Of a stretch of 64,000 nt of DNA, positions 55,972 to 64,000 are shown one piece after another. The stretch lies in the NCBI GenBank assembly GCA_028280345.1, contig JANQLY010000009.1, positions 1-64,000 on the forward strand. Direction: 5' to 3'. The notes below the pieces were generated by a model, which saw only the letters and a list, made by a program, of their open reading frames with translations, had not been told where the DNA came from and ran no database searches. The DNA comes from Pseudomonadales bacterium. GTDB lineage: Bacteria; Pseudomonadota; Gammaproteobacteria; Pseudomonadales; UBA7239. The translations under genes were made by a program, and so were the position numbers. Numbering within the stretch: the first letter of the stretch is position 1; the number at the start of each line of letters is the position of its first letter.

Positions 55972-56847
55972 ATGAGTGATATTCGTTACGATGATCGCGT
56001 TGCCGTGATAACCGGTGCCGGTGGTGGTTTGGGGCGCAGCTATGCGCTGTATCTGGCGGCGCGCGGTGCCAAAGTAGTTGTTAACGATCTAGGTGGCAGC
56101 ACTGATGGTGAGGGTAATGACACCAAAGCGGCAGACACGGTAGTTGATGAAATCAAGGCAGCGGGCGGTGAAGCGGTAGCTAATTACGATTCTGTTTCTA
56201 CCCCGGAGGGTGGTGAAAACATTGTTAAAACTGCTGTGGATGCTTTTGGCAAGGTTGATATTGTGATTAACAACGCCGGTATTTTGCGCGACAGTTCCAT
56301 GGTGAAAATGCCGTCTGCCAATTTTGACGCCTTGATTGACGTACATCTCAAAGGTGCGTTCTATGTAACTCAGCCGGCGTTTCGCCTGATGAAAGAAAAT
56401 GGTTATGGGCGTGTAATTTACACGGCATCTGGTGCCGGAGTATTTGGTAATTTCGGTCAGGCGAATTATGCAGCGGCGAAGATGGGTTTGGTTGGATTGT
56501 CCAGTGTCACAGCCATTGAGGGCGCCAAGTATAATATTAAATCCAACGTGGTGACTCCGATTGCGCGTACCCGACTTACTGAAGATGTAATGGGCGCCAC
56601 AGGGGATATGTTTGCGCCGGAATTCATTGCTCCGATGGTGGCCTATCTGGTTTCTGAAGAGTGTGACTACAGCCATGAAATCTTTAATGTAGGTGCGGGT
56701 CGCTATTCACGTATTTTTGTTGGTTCTGCACCGGGCTGGAATGCAGCACAGGGTAGTACTCCTTCCGTAGAAGATATTCGCGACAACCGTGAAGCAATTT
56801 TCTCTACAGAGGGCTTTAAAATTCCGGCAAATGCGGCTGAAGCCTGA
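55972..56847 (+). CDS. SDR, MFE-2 / 17beta-HSD4-like 3-hydroxyacyl-CoA dehydrogenase
   Basis: 291 aa from ATG 55972 (GGAG six bases upstream; GTG 55960 also open). Seen: VITGAGGGLGRSYAL, VVNDLGGSTDGEG (typical of the dehydrogenase part of peroxisomal multifunctional enzyme type 2), NNAGILRD, the Ser in YTASGAGVFGN and NYAAAKMG with Tyr-Lys. It oxidises 3-hydroxyacyl-CoA with NAD in beta-oxidation of bulky acyl chains; MFE-2-like Hsd4A does so on cholesterol side chains in actinobacteria. Here the hydratase and SCP2 domains of MFE-2 are missing. Controlled by the operator at 55894. Confidence 0.87.
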   Translation: MSDIRYDDRVAVITGAGGGLGRSYALYLAARGAKVVVNDLGGSTDGEGNDTKAADTVVDEIKAAGGEAVANYDSVSTPEGGENIVKTAVDAFGKVDIVINNAGILRDSSMVKMPSANFDALIDVHLKGAFYVTQPAFRLMKENGYGRVIYTASGAGVFGNFGQANYAAAKMGLVGLSSVTAIEGAKYNIKSNVVTPIARTRLTEDVMGATGDMFAPEFIAPMVAYLVSEECDYSHEIFNVGAGRYSRIFVGSAPGWNAAQGSTPSVEDIRDNREAIFSTEGFKIPANAAEA

Positions 56848-56910
56848 TTTTAACTCTGGTAAGCTGCGACTATGCCGTAAGGTGAGTCAGATAGCAGGTT
56901 AAACAGAAGA

Positions 56911-57597
56911 TTGAAAAAAAACACGCAGGAAAAATCAGCGCCGGCACAAGCCAAACCGGCGAAGACCAGGCCGGTTAAGGATAAGGCGGGTCGTGACCTT
57001 GGAACCCGGGCATTAAAAACTCGTCAGAAGTTTCTTGATGCCACGGCCCAACTGCTTGCAGAACGCAGTATTCTGGATATTTCAGTCACAGAGATCGCGC
57101 GACGTGTCGATAGCGTATCGAGCCTGTTCTATCACTATTTCCAGGATGTGGAAGATGCTGCGCGACACCTCGCAAAGGAAGCTTCTGGTGAAATGCCTGC
57201 GATGGTAGAGCTGATTGATGGCAGTTGGGATGGAGACGAAGGCTTGCAGCGTGCGCGCCGTCTGGTTAAGGCTTATCTGGAGCACTGGGAAAAGTATCAC
57301 GGCGTGTTGTTGTTACGAAATCATGCAGCAGACCGCGGCGACAAGCACTTTCTGAATATTCGCAAACAGGCTCTTGAGCCACTAATCGAAAAGCTGACGG
57401 AGCTTATTGATGCCGCACAGCAACAGGGTCGGGTGGCAGAAGATATTCATCCTTACCTTGCTGCTTCTGCATTGGTTTCGATCCTCGAAAAACTGGCGGC
57501 TTATGCGCGCAGTCTGCCGCATTTTCAGGCAAGCGAGAAAGATCTCGTCGATACCTGTGCGCGCATGATTTATAACACCGTTTCCGGTCTTTCCTGA
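56911..57597 (+). CDS. TetR-family regulator of the acyl-CoA cluster
   Basis: 228 aa, TTG start. A Lys/Ala/Pro-rich N-terminal arm (residues 1-30) precedes the helix-turn-helix: ATAQLLAERSILDISVTEIA and SVSSLFYHYFQDVEDAARHL. The rest is helical. It lies between the two copies of the TTTGACA-N3-TGTCAAA dyad, each in front of an SDR gene, which makes it the obvious binder of both. Inducer is probably an acyl-CoA or free form of the substrate; inference. It follows the first SDR by 63 bases and may be co-transcribed with it, giving feedback. Confidence 0.87.
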   Translation: MKKNTQEKSAPAQAKPAKTRPVKDKAGRDLGTRALKTRQKFLDATAQLLAERSILDISVTEIARRVDSVSSLFYHYFQDVEDAARHLAKEASGEMPAMVELIDGSWDGDEGLQRARRLVKAYLEHWEKYHGVLLLRNHAADRGDKHFLNIRKQALEPLIEKLTELIDAAQQQGRVAEDIHPYLAASALVSILEKLAAYARSLPHFQASEKDLVDTCARMIYNTVSGLS

Positions 57598-57643
57598 ACA
57601 CTAAATACTAGTGGAAATACACAGGGTAAAAGCTCCGACAGGT

Positions 57644-57662
57644 ATTTGACACATTGTCAAAT
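57644..57662 (+). promoter_or_regulatory. TetR-type operator, copy 2
   Basis: ATTTGACA-CAT-TGTCAAAT: eight-base perfect arms around three bases, the same core as at 55894. Its TTGACA (57646-57651) can serve as -35 for the SDR gene at 57742, though the -10 (CAATAT at 57669) is poor. Confidence 0.75.
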
Positions 57663-57741
57663 AAGTGCCAATATGTCCGCCATTAAAGATAGGCAACGTC
57701 CGATTATTTTTTAACTGGTTAACGAAAAGAGGTTAAACAAC

Positions 57742-58632
57742 ATGGGTTTATTAGATGGTAAAGCAGCGGTTGTAACAGGTGCCGGTCGCGGTATCGGTAA
57801 AGGTCACGCGCTTCAATTCGCTAAAAACGGCGCGAGTGTTGTCGTCAATGATATCGATAAAGATGTAGCGGATGAGGTTGTTGCCGAGATCAAGGAGCTT
57901 GGTGGTAACGCCATCAGTAATACTGACAGTGTGGGTGAAAAAGCCGGTGCTGATGCGATGGTGGCAGCCTGTGTTGAAGCCTTTGGTAAAATTGACATCA
58001 TGATGGCGAATGCCGGTATTGCCCGTGACCGTACCTTTCTGAAGATGTCCGAGGAAGAGTTTGATTCCGTGATGAATATTCACGTAAAAGGAACTTTTCT
58101 GTGTCATCAGGCGGCGGCTTTGCAAATGAAGGAGCAGGGTACAGGCGGTGTGCTTCTGTCTACAGTTTCTGCGGCCCACTTCGGCAACTTTGGTCAAACC
58201 AACTACTCCGGTGCAAAAGGTGCAATCGCTTCCATGACCTATACGATGGCTATGGAGCTGGCACGCTATGGTATTCGCGTGAATGCAATCTCTCCGTCCG
58301 GTACCACTCGTATGTCAGATACTTATGTCGGCCCGGATGGTAAAAAACACCCGATGCCGTTTATCGACCCTGAATTGAATGGTCCGGTGATTGCTTATCT
58401 GTGTAGTGATGAAGGTAACTACATTTCCGGCCAGATCTTCGGTACCGGTGGTGAGCGTATTGCACTGCTTGAGCAGCCGAAATATGGCCACACCTTGTTT
58501 ATGCCAGGTGGCTGGACGGTTGAAGAAGTACAAAAGAACTTCAAACAAAATCTGGGTAACAAGCTGGAGGCGTTGGGTATTACGAAACCGCCGTATCCAT
58601 TCGCAGACGGCATCAACCCACCTGAAAAATAA
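57742..58632 (+). CDS. SDR, second 3-hydroxyacyl-CoA/alcohol dehydrogenase of the cluster
   Basis: 296 aa. Seen: VVTGAGRGIGKGHAL, VVNDIDKD (NAD-type acidic residue), ANAGIARDRTF, the Ser in LSTVSAAHFGN and NYSGAKGA with Tyr-Lys. Related to the SDR at 55972 (GNFGQ-NY block shared) and to the same MFE-2-like group, with a C-terminal extension of about 50 aa (residues 245-296) rich in Pro and Gly. AAGAGG lies 11 bases before the ATG. It has its own operator-controlled promoter and a terminator after it, so it can be expressed alone. Probably acts on another intermediate or stereoisomer of the same pathway. Confidence 0.87.
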   Translation: MGLLDGKAAVVTGAGRGIGKGHALQFAKNGASVVVNDIDKDVADEVVAEIKELGGNAISNTDSVGEKAGADAMVAACVEAFGKIDIMMANAGIARDRTFLKMSEEEFDSVMNIHVKGTFLCHQAAALQMKEQGTGGVLLSTVSAAHFGNFGQTNYSGAKGAIASMTYTMAMELARYGIRVNAISPSGTTRMSDTYVGPDGKKHPMPFIDPELNGPVIAYLCSDEGNYISGQIFGTGGERIALLEQPKYGHTLFMPGGWTVEEVQKNFKQNLGNKLEALGITKPPYPFADGINPPEK

Positions 58633-58804
58633 CTTTTCAGGTGCTGCGCTCGGAATCTCGTCGTTAAGCATGATCTCAAAATCCTCAGGTATTATTTATA
58701 CATTCCGGTTTTTCGATCATGCTTGCCTCGACCTTCCATTGCTCGCGATACTGAAAAGTATTTTTTTGAGTTATCGCGCTCAAAACAGTTGTTTCAAATA
58801 AGGG

Positions 58805-58830
58805 AAGGGATGTGTAGACATCCCTTTTTT
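58805..58830 (+). terminator. Rho-independent terminator
   Basis: AAGGGATGT, loop GTAG, ACATCCCTT, then TTTT: nine perfect base pairs plus a T-run. It ends only 27 bases before the next start codon, so transcription of the downstream operon must begin very close to its ATG or pass this stop conditionally. Confidence 0.88.
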
Positions 58831-58857
58831 GTCGAATAAAAAAGAGAGAGAAGCTCT

Positions 58858-60303
58858 ATGTCACAGGTCGGAATTTCTGCTTACGGTTGCTATATCCCTT
58901 CAACTCGTTTGCCGCTTGCGATGATTCATGGTGGGCGTGCAAAAGAAGGCGGGCCAGAAAAAGCTGTTGCAGGCTTTGATGAAGATGCGATTACCATGGC
59001 AGTGACTGCGGCTGCAGATTGTCTCGTTGGTGTTGATCGCGAAGGCATTAGCGGTCTGTATTTTGCAAGTACCACATCACCGTTTCGTGAAAAGCAGGCG
59101 GCAGCTTTTGTAGCCAAGGCGCTAGATTTACCTGTGGCGATAGAGACTATCGACTTTGCGGGCACCTTGCGTGCAGCAGCAGGTGCACTTAAAGCAGCGG
59201 TTAATGCAGTAACCGCCGATACCACAAAACAAATTCTTGTCGTCGCGGCGGATTCCCGTCTCGCGCCGCCGCGTTCCATGATAGAAAGCAATTTTGGTGA
59301 TGCTGCTGCGGCATTTCTGGTTTCTGCGCATAAACCGATAGCGGTTATTGAGAGTAGTTATGCAGTAGCTGATGAAATTTATGATGTCTGGCGCTCCGAG
59401 CATGATGACTACATTAAATCCTGGGAAGACCGTTTCAATGTTATGCATGGTTATACCGATAATATGCTCGCCGCAGGTAAGGGATTGCTTGAGAAGTCAG
59501 GTGGTGCAGCGAGTGACTATGCAAAAGCGGTTCTCTATGGGCCGGATGCACGCAGCATTGGTGGCATTGTGAAAGGTTTGGGTTTTGATAGAGAGCAGTG
59601 CCAGGATGCAATGTTTGGTCGTGTGGGTAATTGCGGCACCGCATTCACTCCGTTGTTACTGGTTGCTGCATTGGAAAGCTCCGCAGTAGATGAAAAACTG
59701 TTTGTGGTGTTTTATGGCGATGGTGCTGAAGCATTATCGGTAAAAGTTACCGAAGCTATTGCTGACTTTAAACCTCACCACACGATTGCCTGGTATCTCG
59801 AACGTGGCAAGGCGTTGCGTTCCTACGACAGTTATTTGAAATCCCGCCATCTTGATGCAAGCGAACATGATCGTCGCGCAGGAGATGGTGTGCCGGCAAC
59901 AGTGCACTACCGCGAACGCGATATTGATGTGAGTTTCCTGGCGCAGAGATGTACAGAATGCGGTACAGTGCATTTTCCTGCTTGCCGGGTTTGCTACGGC
60001 TGTTATGCCAAAGACAAATTTGAGAATGTCCGTCTATCTGATCTCAAAGGTAGGGTGATGAGTTTTTCGTTTGATTACTTTTTCCCAAGCCCGGAACCAC
60101 CATTAATTGTGGGTATGTGTGAAGTCGAAAATGGTGCCAGGGTTTATCTGCAGATGACCGATGCCACCCAGGATATGTTGCGTTGTGATTTGCCGGTGGA
60201 ATTTGTGTTCAGGAAAATTCACGATGTAGGTAAAAAACCCAACTACTTCTGGAAAAGCCGACCCCTTGTTGAAGAAAATGCAAATGAGGAGGCTGCGGCA
60301 TGA
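58858..60303 (+). CDS. KAS III/HMG-CoA synthase-like protein fused to a DUF35 OB-fold
   Basis: 481 aa. Residues 1-340 have the thiolase-superfamily fold of HMG-CoA synthase and KAS III (GISAYGCYIPSTRLPL, SNFGDAAAAFLVS, FGRVGNCGTAFTPLLL). Residues 365-475 are a rubredoxin-like zinc ribbon (CTEC...CRVCYGC) and an OB-fold, as in DUF35/ChsH2 proteins. At the place of the catalytic Cys the sequence reads FAGTLRAAAGAL, with Leu104; so a Cys-based condensation looks unlikely. DUF35 domains partner with thiolase-like Ltp2 aldolases in steroid side-chain removal. It overlaps the SCP2-type thiolase gene by ATGA, so the two probably form a complex. Zinc-binding in the ribbon is structural. Confidence 0.82.
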   Translation: MSQVGISAYGCYIPSTRLPLAMIHGGRAKEGGPEKAVAGFDEDAITMAVTAAADCLVGVDREGISGLYFASTTSPFREKQAAAFVAKALDLPVAIETIDFAGTLRAAAGALKAAVNAVTADTTKQILVVAADSRLAPPRSMIESNFGDAAAAFLVSAHKPIAVIESSYAVADEIYDVWRSEHDDYIKSWEDRFNVMHGYTDNMLAAGKGLLEKSGGAASDYAKAVLYGPDARSIGGIVKGLGFDREQCQDAMFGRVGNCGTAFTPLLLVAALESSAVDEKLFVVFYGDGAEALSVKVTEAIADFKPHHTIAWYLERGKALRSYDSYLKSRHLDASEHDRRAGDGVPATVHYRERDIDVSFLAQRCTECGTVHFPACRVCYGCYAKDKFENVRLSDLKGRVMSFSFDYFFPSPEPPLIVGMCEVENGARVYLQMTDATQDMLRCDLPVEFVFRKIHDVGKKPNYFWKSRPLVEENANEEAAA

Positions 60304-61472
60304 GCGACAAAACTGTAAATGAAGGTATAAAAGATAAAGTTGCCATTGTCGGTGTTGGTTGTTGCAAGTTTGGCGAAAACTGGCACCAGGGCCCGGAAGA
60401 TATGATTGTCGAAGCGGCTTATGAAGCCTATGAAGATGCAGGATTGGATAATCCGCAGGAGCAAATTGAAGCAGTCTTTTGTGGCTCGGTATATCCATCC
60501 CGTGGCACAGCAGAAGTTGCAGAATCGCTTAAACTATTCGATCGCCCGGTCTCACTAACACAAAACTACTGTGCTACCGGTACGGATGCATTTCGTTATG
60601 GTGTGGCAGCAGTTGCCGCGGGTATGCATGATACGGTTTTGGTCGTGGGCTTTGATAAGCCAAAAGATCGTGGCGTATCGGGCCCAAGTATCCATATGAA
60701 TACCGCGCGGGGTTTGCCGATGACACCGGCAGGCTGGTTTTCACTGTGTTGTGCGCGTTACTTTGAAACCTACGGTGCGGGTCGTGAGGAGCTGGCAAAG
60801 ATTGCGGTGAAGAATCATCACAACGGCACGCTCGCTCCCAAGAGTATGCTAAAAAAGGAAATTACAACCGATGATGTGATGAAGGCGCGCATGATTTCCT
60901 GGCCATTTACGCTCTATGATTGTGCGGCACAGTCTGACGGTGCAGCAGCTGCGATTATTACCCGCAAGAACCTGGCAAAGTCTTTCCGTCGCGATGACCC
61001 GGTTTATGTAAAAGGTATCAGTATTGCCCTGTCAGCAAATCCTCAGACGGACCCCACCTTTGATTTTCTCGCCTGGAAACCAACGATTGCTGCGGCAAAG
61101 GATGTCTACAAGCAGGCGGGCATTAGTGATCCGGCAAAAGAGATTCACCTTGCTCAGGTGCACGACTGTTTTACGATGACGGAACTGCTGACCTATGAAG
61201 ATCTGGGTTTTATCGAAAAGGGCTCTGCGAAGGAGCATATTGAAAGTGGTACGTTTGAGCTGGATGGTGAATTACCGGTTAACACGGACGGTGGCCTGAA
61301 AACTTTTGGGCATCCTACCGGCGCGACCGGGGTGCGAATGATTTATGAAAATGTGTTGCAGTTACAAGGGCGTGCCGAAGGGCGCCAGGTGAAAAATGCC
61401 ACAATGGCTATTTCGCATAATCTGGGCGGAGCGCCGCAGACCTGTGCGCTTGCATTGCTGGGTATGGAGTGA
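60300..61472 (+). CDS. SCP2-type thiolase (acetyl-CoA acetyltransferase family)
   Basis: 390 aa. Cleaves 3-oxoacyl-CoA with CoA, or does a related C-C bond cleavage. Seen: KVAIVGVGCCKFGENW start, nucleophile region QNYCATGTDAFRYG with C91, LAQVHDCFTMTELLTYEDLG (His-Asp-Cys block typical of SCP2 thiolases) and GHPTGATGVRM (catalytic His). Overlaps the fused KAS III-OB gene upstream by four bases and the enoyl-CoA hydratase downstream by four, so translation is coupled. The presence of C91 and the His argues for a true thiolase, in contrast with its fused neighbour. Confidence 0.88.
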   Translation: MSDKTVNEGIKDKVAIVGVGCCKFGENWHQGPEDMIVEAAYEAYEDAGLDNPQEQIEAVFCGSVYPSRGTAEVAESLKLFDRPVSLTQNYCATGTDAFRYGVAAVAAGMHDTVLVVGFDKPKDRGVSGPSIHMNTARGLPMTPAGWFSLCCARYFETYGAGREELAKIAVKNHHNGTLAPKSMLKKEITTDDVMKARMISWPFTLYDCAAQSDGAAAAIITRKNLAKSFRRDDPVYVKGISIALSANPQTDPTFDFLAWKPTIAAAKDVYKQAGISDPAKEIHLAQVHDCFTMTELLTYEDLGFIEKGSAKEHIESGTFELDGELPVNTDGGLKTFGHPTGATGVRMIYENVLQLQGRAEGRQVKNATMAISHNLGGAPQTCALALLGME

Positions 61473-62284
61473 GTGGCGTGAGCTACGATACGATCAAACT
61501 CGAAAAGGATAACCGCGTTGCGATTTTAACGTTAAATCGACCTGAGCGTCACAATGCGTTCAGCTTTGCTATGGCTCGGGAGCTTTCTGATGTCTGGCGG
61601 GTGATCAAGAAAGATGATGATATCAATTGCATTGTAGTGACTGGCGCCGGTGAGAGAGCCTTATGCACCGGTGTGGATGTGCAATCAGTGGTTGAAGAGG
61701 GTGGTTTTGAGGAAGATCGTCAGAATAGTGACGAGAAACCACCGTTTTTGTCTATGACAGCGATTCAAAATCAGTGTTGGAAGCCGGTGATTACCGCTGT
61801 GAACGGTATGGTCTGTGGCGGTGGTCTACATTTTGTGGCGGACAGTGATATTGTTGTATGTGCTGAGCATGCAACGTTTTTTGACACCCATGTAAAAATT
61901 GGCACAATTGCCGGGCTGGAACCGGTAGGGCTGTCGCGTCGTATGCCATTCGAAGCAGTGATGCGTATGGCCTTGCTTGGCGGCTCTGAAAGAATGACGG
62001 CGGAGCGGGCATTGTCACTGGGTCTGGTTGGTGAGATTGTCTCACTTGAGCAATTAATGCCACGCTCTATTGAGCTGGCTCATAAAATTGCTGCGCATTC
62101 ACCAACGGCATTGGCAAAAACTAAAAAAGCTATCTGGCAAAGCCTTGATACCGGTTTATCAGAGGCTAATGAACATACCTGGAATATCATCAAGCAGCAT
62201 ACAAGTCATCCGGACCAGGCAGAAGGCACATTGGCTCTGGTGGAAAAGCGGGCACCAAATTGGGCGCCTTACAACGAAGAGTAA
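61469..62284 (+). CDS. Enoyl-CoA hydratase/isomerase family protein 1
   Basis: 271 aa, GTG start overlapping the thiolase stop; GTG 61478 is a possible alternative. Crotonase fold. Seen: LNRPERHNAFSFAMARELSD, the oxyanion-hole segments GAGERALCTGVDV and VNGMVCGGGLHFVADSDIV, and the C-terminal helices. In classical hydratases two Glu act at positions following GGG...; here the first equivalent region reads TFFDTHVKIGTIAG, without an obvious Glu, so it could be an isomerase, hydrolase or other crotonase member. Substrate unknown; cluster points to a bulky acyl-CoA. Confidence 0.85.
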   Translation: MSGVSYDTIKLEKDNRVAILTLNRPERHNAFSFAMARELSDVWRVIKKDDDINCIVVTGAGERALCTGVDVQSVVEEGGFEEDRQNSDEKPPFLSMTAIQNQCWKPVITAVNGMVCGGGLHFVADSDIVVCAEHATFFDTHVKIGTIAGLEPVGLSRRMPFEAVMRMALLGGSERMTAERALSLGLVGEIVSLEQLMPRSIELAHKIAAHSPTALAKTKKAIWQSLDTGLSEANEHTWNIIKQHTSHPDQAEGTLALVEKRAPNWAPYNEE

Positions 62285-62312
62285 AGCAAAAGGCTAAATA
62301 AGAGATAAAACT

Positions 62313-63047
62313 ATGTATGAATATCTTGAAGTGGATGTGTCTGACAATATAGCGACTATATTTTTTGACCGTGCTGAAAAGAAAAATGCCTATACGCCGG
62401 AGATGGGTGAGGAAATTGTTGCCGCACTAAATGATGCCATGGCTGATGATGAAGTGCGTGTGGTGATTCTCACTGGCAGAGGAGATGCATTTTGTGCCGG
62501 TGTTGATCTCGATTATTTCAAAGCTCATATGGCGGGAGAAAATAAGAGTAAGGGCCCAAAACTTGGTGAAGAGTATTTTGTTAACGGCTGGCCGCTGGAT
62601 TTGGTGGATTATCCAAAGCCTGTTATTGCGGCGATGAACGGTGCAGCATTTGGTGTCGGAGTGACCATGACACTCGGTTGTGATGTGCGCTATGCAGCAG
62701 AAGGTGCGAAACTCGGTTTAAATTTTACTGCATTGGGTGTGTTGCCGGGACTGGGCAGTACGCACCACTTGCCACAACTGGTTGGTGTCGCCAAGGCAAT
62801 GGAGCTCGTACTAAGTGCTGCAAAGATTTCTGCGGAAGAGGCCTTTGAAATTGGTTTGGTGCAGCGATTGTGCCCACCGGATGAAGTGTATAGTGATGCA
62901 CGCAAATTGGCTCAGGCTATTGCCAAAAACAAACCGGAAGTGATTGCTGCGGCAAAAAAAGCTTTACGTAGCGGTGCGTTGAGTTCGTTAGATGATGCAA
63001 TCAAAATGGAAAAGCAATTGAGTCGTGACATTGGAAATATTAAGTAG
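62313..63047 (+). CDS. Enoyl-CoA hydratase/isomerase family protein 2
   Basis: 244 aa. Crotonase fold. Seen: FDRAEKKNAYTPEMGEEI, oxyanion-hole segments GRGDAFCAGVDLDYF and MNGAAFGVGVTMTLGCDV, and LNFTALGVLPGLGSTHHLP. The shorter length and AFGVG instead of GGG place it near the Delta3,Delta2-enoyl-CoA isomerase-like group. It follows the first hydratase by 28 bases, with AAGAG-like ribosome site. Two different crotonases suggest one hydratase and one isomerase step. Confidence 0.86.
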   Translation: MYEYLEVDVSDNIATIFFDRAEKKNAYTPEMGEEIVAALNDAMADDEVRVVILTGRGDAFCAGVDLDYFKAHMAGENKSKGPKLGEEYFVNGWPLDLVDYPKPVIAAMNGAAFGVGVTMTLGCDVRYAAEGAKLGLNFTALGVLPGLGSTHHLPQLVGVAKAMELVLSAAKISAEEAFEIGLVQRLCPPDEVYSDARKLAQAIAKNKPEVIAAAKKALRSGALSSLDDAIKMEKQLSRDIGNIK

Positions 63048-63058
63048 CGGGGTGTGAA

Positions 63059-64000
63059 ATGAAATTATCTTTTTCTCCCGAAGATGAAAACTTTCGTAGT
63101 GAGCTGATTGCTTTTCTCGACGAGCACTGCCCGGCGGAGGCTAAAAAGAATCGCGATCTGATTGGCAGTGATTGTGTCGATGAAGATGGCATTATGATGA
63201 TTCCCGAGTGGGCAAAGCAGTGGCAGGCAACACTGTTTGATCACGGCTGGATGATACCGTCTTATCCAGTCGAACTTGGCGGTCGCAATGCGACACCGTT
63301 ACAAACTATGATTTACCTTGAAGAGCTGGCCTCAAGAGGTATTCCCCGTTCGGTTCATTTTGGGGGCTATGCGATTGTTGCTCCATCTTTGCTGGAGTTT
63401 GGTAACGATGCTCAGAAGGCGTTGGCTCCTGCGGCGATTCGTGGCGACACTGTGTGGTGTATCGGTATGTCTGAACCGGGTGCGGGTTCTGACCTGGCGG
63501 CACTGTCTACCCGTGCAGAAGATAAAAGTGATCATTTTCTTGTCAGTGGCCAGAAAGTCTGGACCAGTTATGCAATGGTGGCATCAAAGTGTTTCTGTTA
63601 TGTGCGTACTGATCCGGAAGCGCCAAAACACAAAGGCATTTCCGTGCTGATTATCGATCTTGACACCCCGGGCATTGAAGTCAGACCGCTGCGCCATGTT
63701 ACCGGACATGCCGAGTTTGCAGAGGTATTTTTTGATGAGGTAAAAGTGCCAAAAGAAAATCTCGTCGGCGAACTCAATAAAGGCTGGCGTATTACCATGG
63801 GTTCGCTTGCCCATGAGCGCGGTGGTTTGTGGGTGACCGGTGTAGCGGGTTGCCAGCGCGCAGTGGATGATATTGTGGCGATGATTAAACGCCGCGGTTT
63901 GGAAAACGATGCAGCGATACGTCTCAAGGTTGCGAAACTCTATGCCCAGGTGCACAGTCTGCGCGCGATGGGTTGGAAAGGTTTTGCCTCTTTTGCCCAG
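63059..64000 (+). CDS. Acyl-CoA dehydrogenase, cut by the window edge
   Basis: 314 codons visible, open at the right edge. FAD flavoenzyme that makes the alpha,beta double bond of acyl-CoA. Starts MKLSFSPEDENFRSEL, with GGGGTG seven bases before the ATG. Seen: WAKQWQATLFDHGWM, YPVELGGRNATPLQTMIYLEE, the FAD/substrate motif CIGMSEPGAGSDLAALST, GQKVWTSYA, DEVKVPKENLVGELNKGW and AHERGG. The wording of the N-terminal part resembles long-chain or steroid-type FadE enzymes, many of which work as heteromers; a partner may lie beyond the window. It starts 11 bases after the crotonase stop. Confidence 0.92.
   Translation, partial: MKLSFSPEDENFRSELIAFLDEHCPAEAKKNRDLIGSDCVDEDGIMMIPEWAKQWQATLFDHGWMIPSYPVELGGRNATPLQTMIYLEELASRGIPRSVHFGGYAIVAPSLLEFGNDAQKALAPAAIRGDTVWCIGMSEPGAGSDLAALSTRAEDKSDHFLVSGQKVWTSYAMVASKCFCYVRTDPEAPKHKGISVLIIDLDTPGIEVRPLRHVTGHAEFAEVFFDEVKVPKENLVGELNKGWRITMGSLAHERGGLWVTGVAGCQRAVDDIVAMIKRRGLENDAAIRLKVAKLYAQVHSLRAMGWKGFASFAQ

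Overview
The window looks like a chromosome segment of a Gram-negative, probably aquatic or marine gammaproteobacterium. The inference rests on a KefF/KefC pair, a ZigA-DUF1826-Zur zinc module, SelO, a tripartite HlyD/FtsX/LolD-type ABC exporter, and many very large Sec-exported, Asp-rich calcium-binding surface proteins. No rRNA, tRNA, CRISPR array, transposase or phage gene was seen, and nothing points to a recent insertion. Genus is not assigned.

Region 1 (1-9 kb): a truncated gene with ankyrin-like repeats and a translationally coupled small exported Cys-rich protein; a minus-strand ABC exporter operon (ATPase, double-FtsX permease, HlyD adaptor); an aspartoacylase-type deacylase; and a short-chain dehydrogenase (SDR).

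Region 2 (9.1-18.7 kb): one tightly packed co-directional ten-gene cluster that reads as a zinc-scarcity island. It encodes a ZigA-type COG0523 GTPase, DUF1826, a Zur-like Fur regulator, paralogues of zinc enzymes (HisI, dihydroorotase, ThrS), the zinc-independent GTP cyclohydrolase FolE2, a tandem double-domain PTPS/QueD-like protein whose first half has lost its zinc histidines, a Maf/YceF pyrophosphatase, and a second, divergent COG0523 protein. KefF-KefC follows (19-21.5 kb).

Region 3 (21.8-55 kb): an array of seven large exported proteins: a three-module beta-helix protein, a 22-repeat VCBS/FG-GAP protein, a Cys-repeat protein ending in a bacterial expansin, and four FG-GAP multi-propeller proteins. 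Counting repeats by eye, nearly every block has exactly seven units, so these proteins look like strings of seven-bladed propellers joined by thrombospondin type 3 calcium linkers. Three share a homologous C-terminal seven-repeat 'WLG' domain, and two neighbours are tandem duplicates down to their 5' leaders. Between them sit a TetR/SDR unit with a clear operator, a NarL-type regulator convergent with a 7TMR-DISM histidine kinase, and selO.

Region 4 (55-64 kb): a deazaflavin-dependent nitroreductase-like protein with a small coupled ORF, then an acyl-CoA catabolic cluster: two SDRs, a TetR regulator between two copies of one operator (TTTGACA-N3-TGTCAAA), a KAS III/HMG-CoA synthase-like protein fused to a DUF35 OB-fold but lacking the expected Cys, an SCP2-type thiolase, two enoyl-CoA hydratases, and an acyl-CoA dehydrogenase running off the right edge. 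It resembles beta-oxidation of a bulky acyl-CoA (steroid, terpenoid or alicyclic), substrate unknown.
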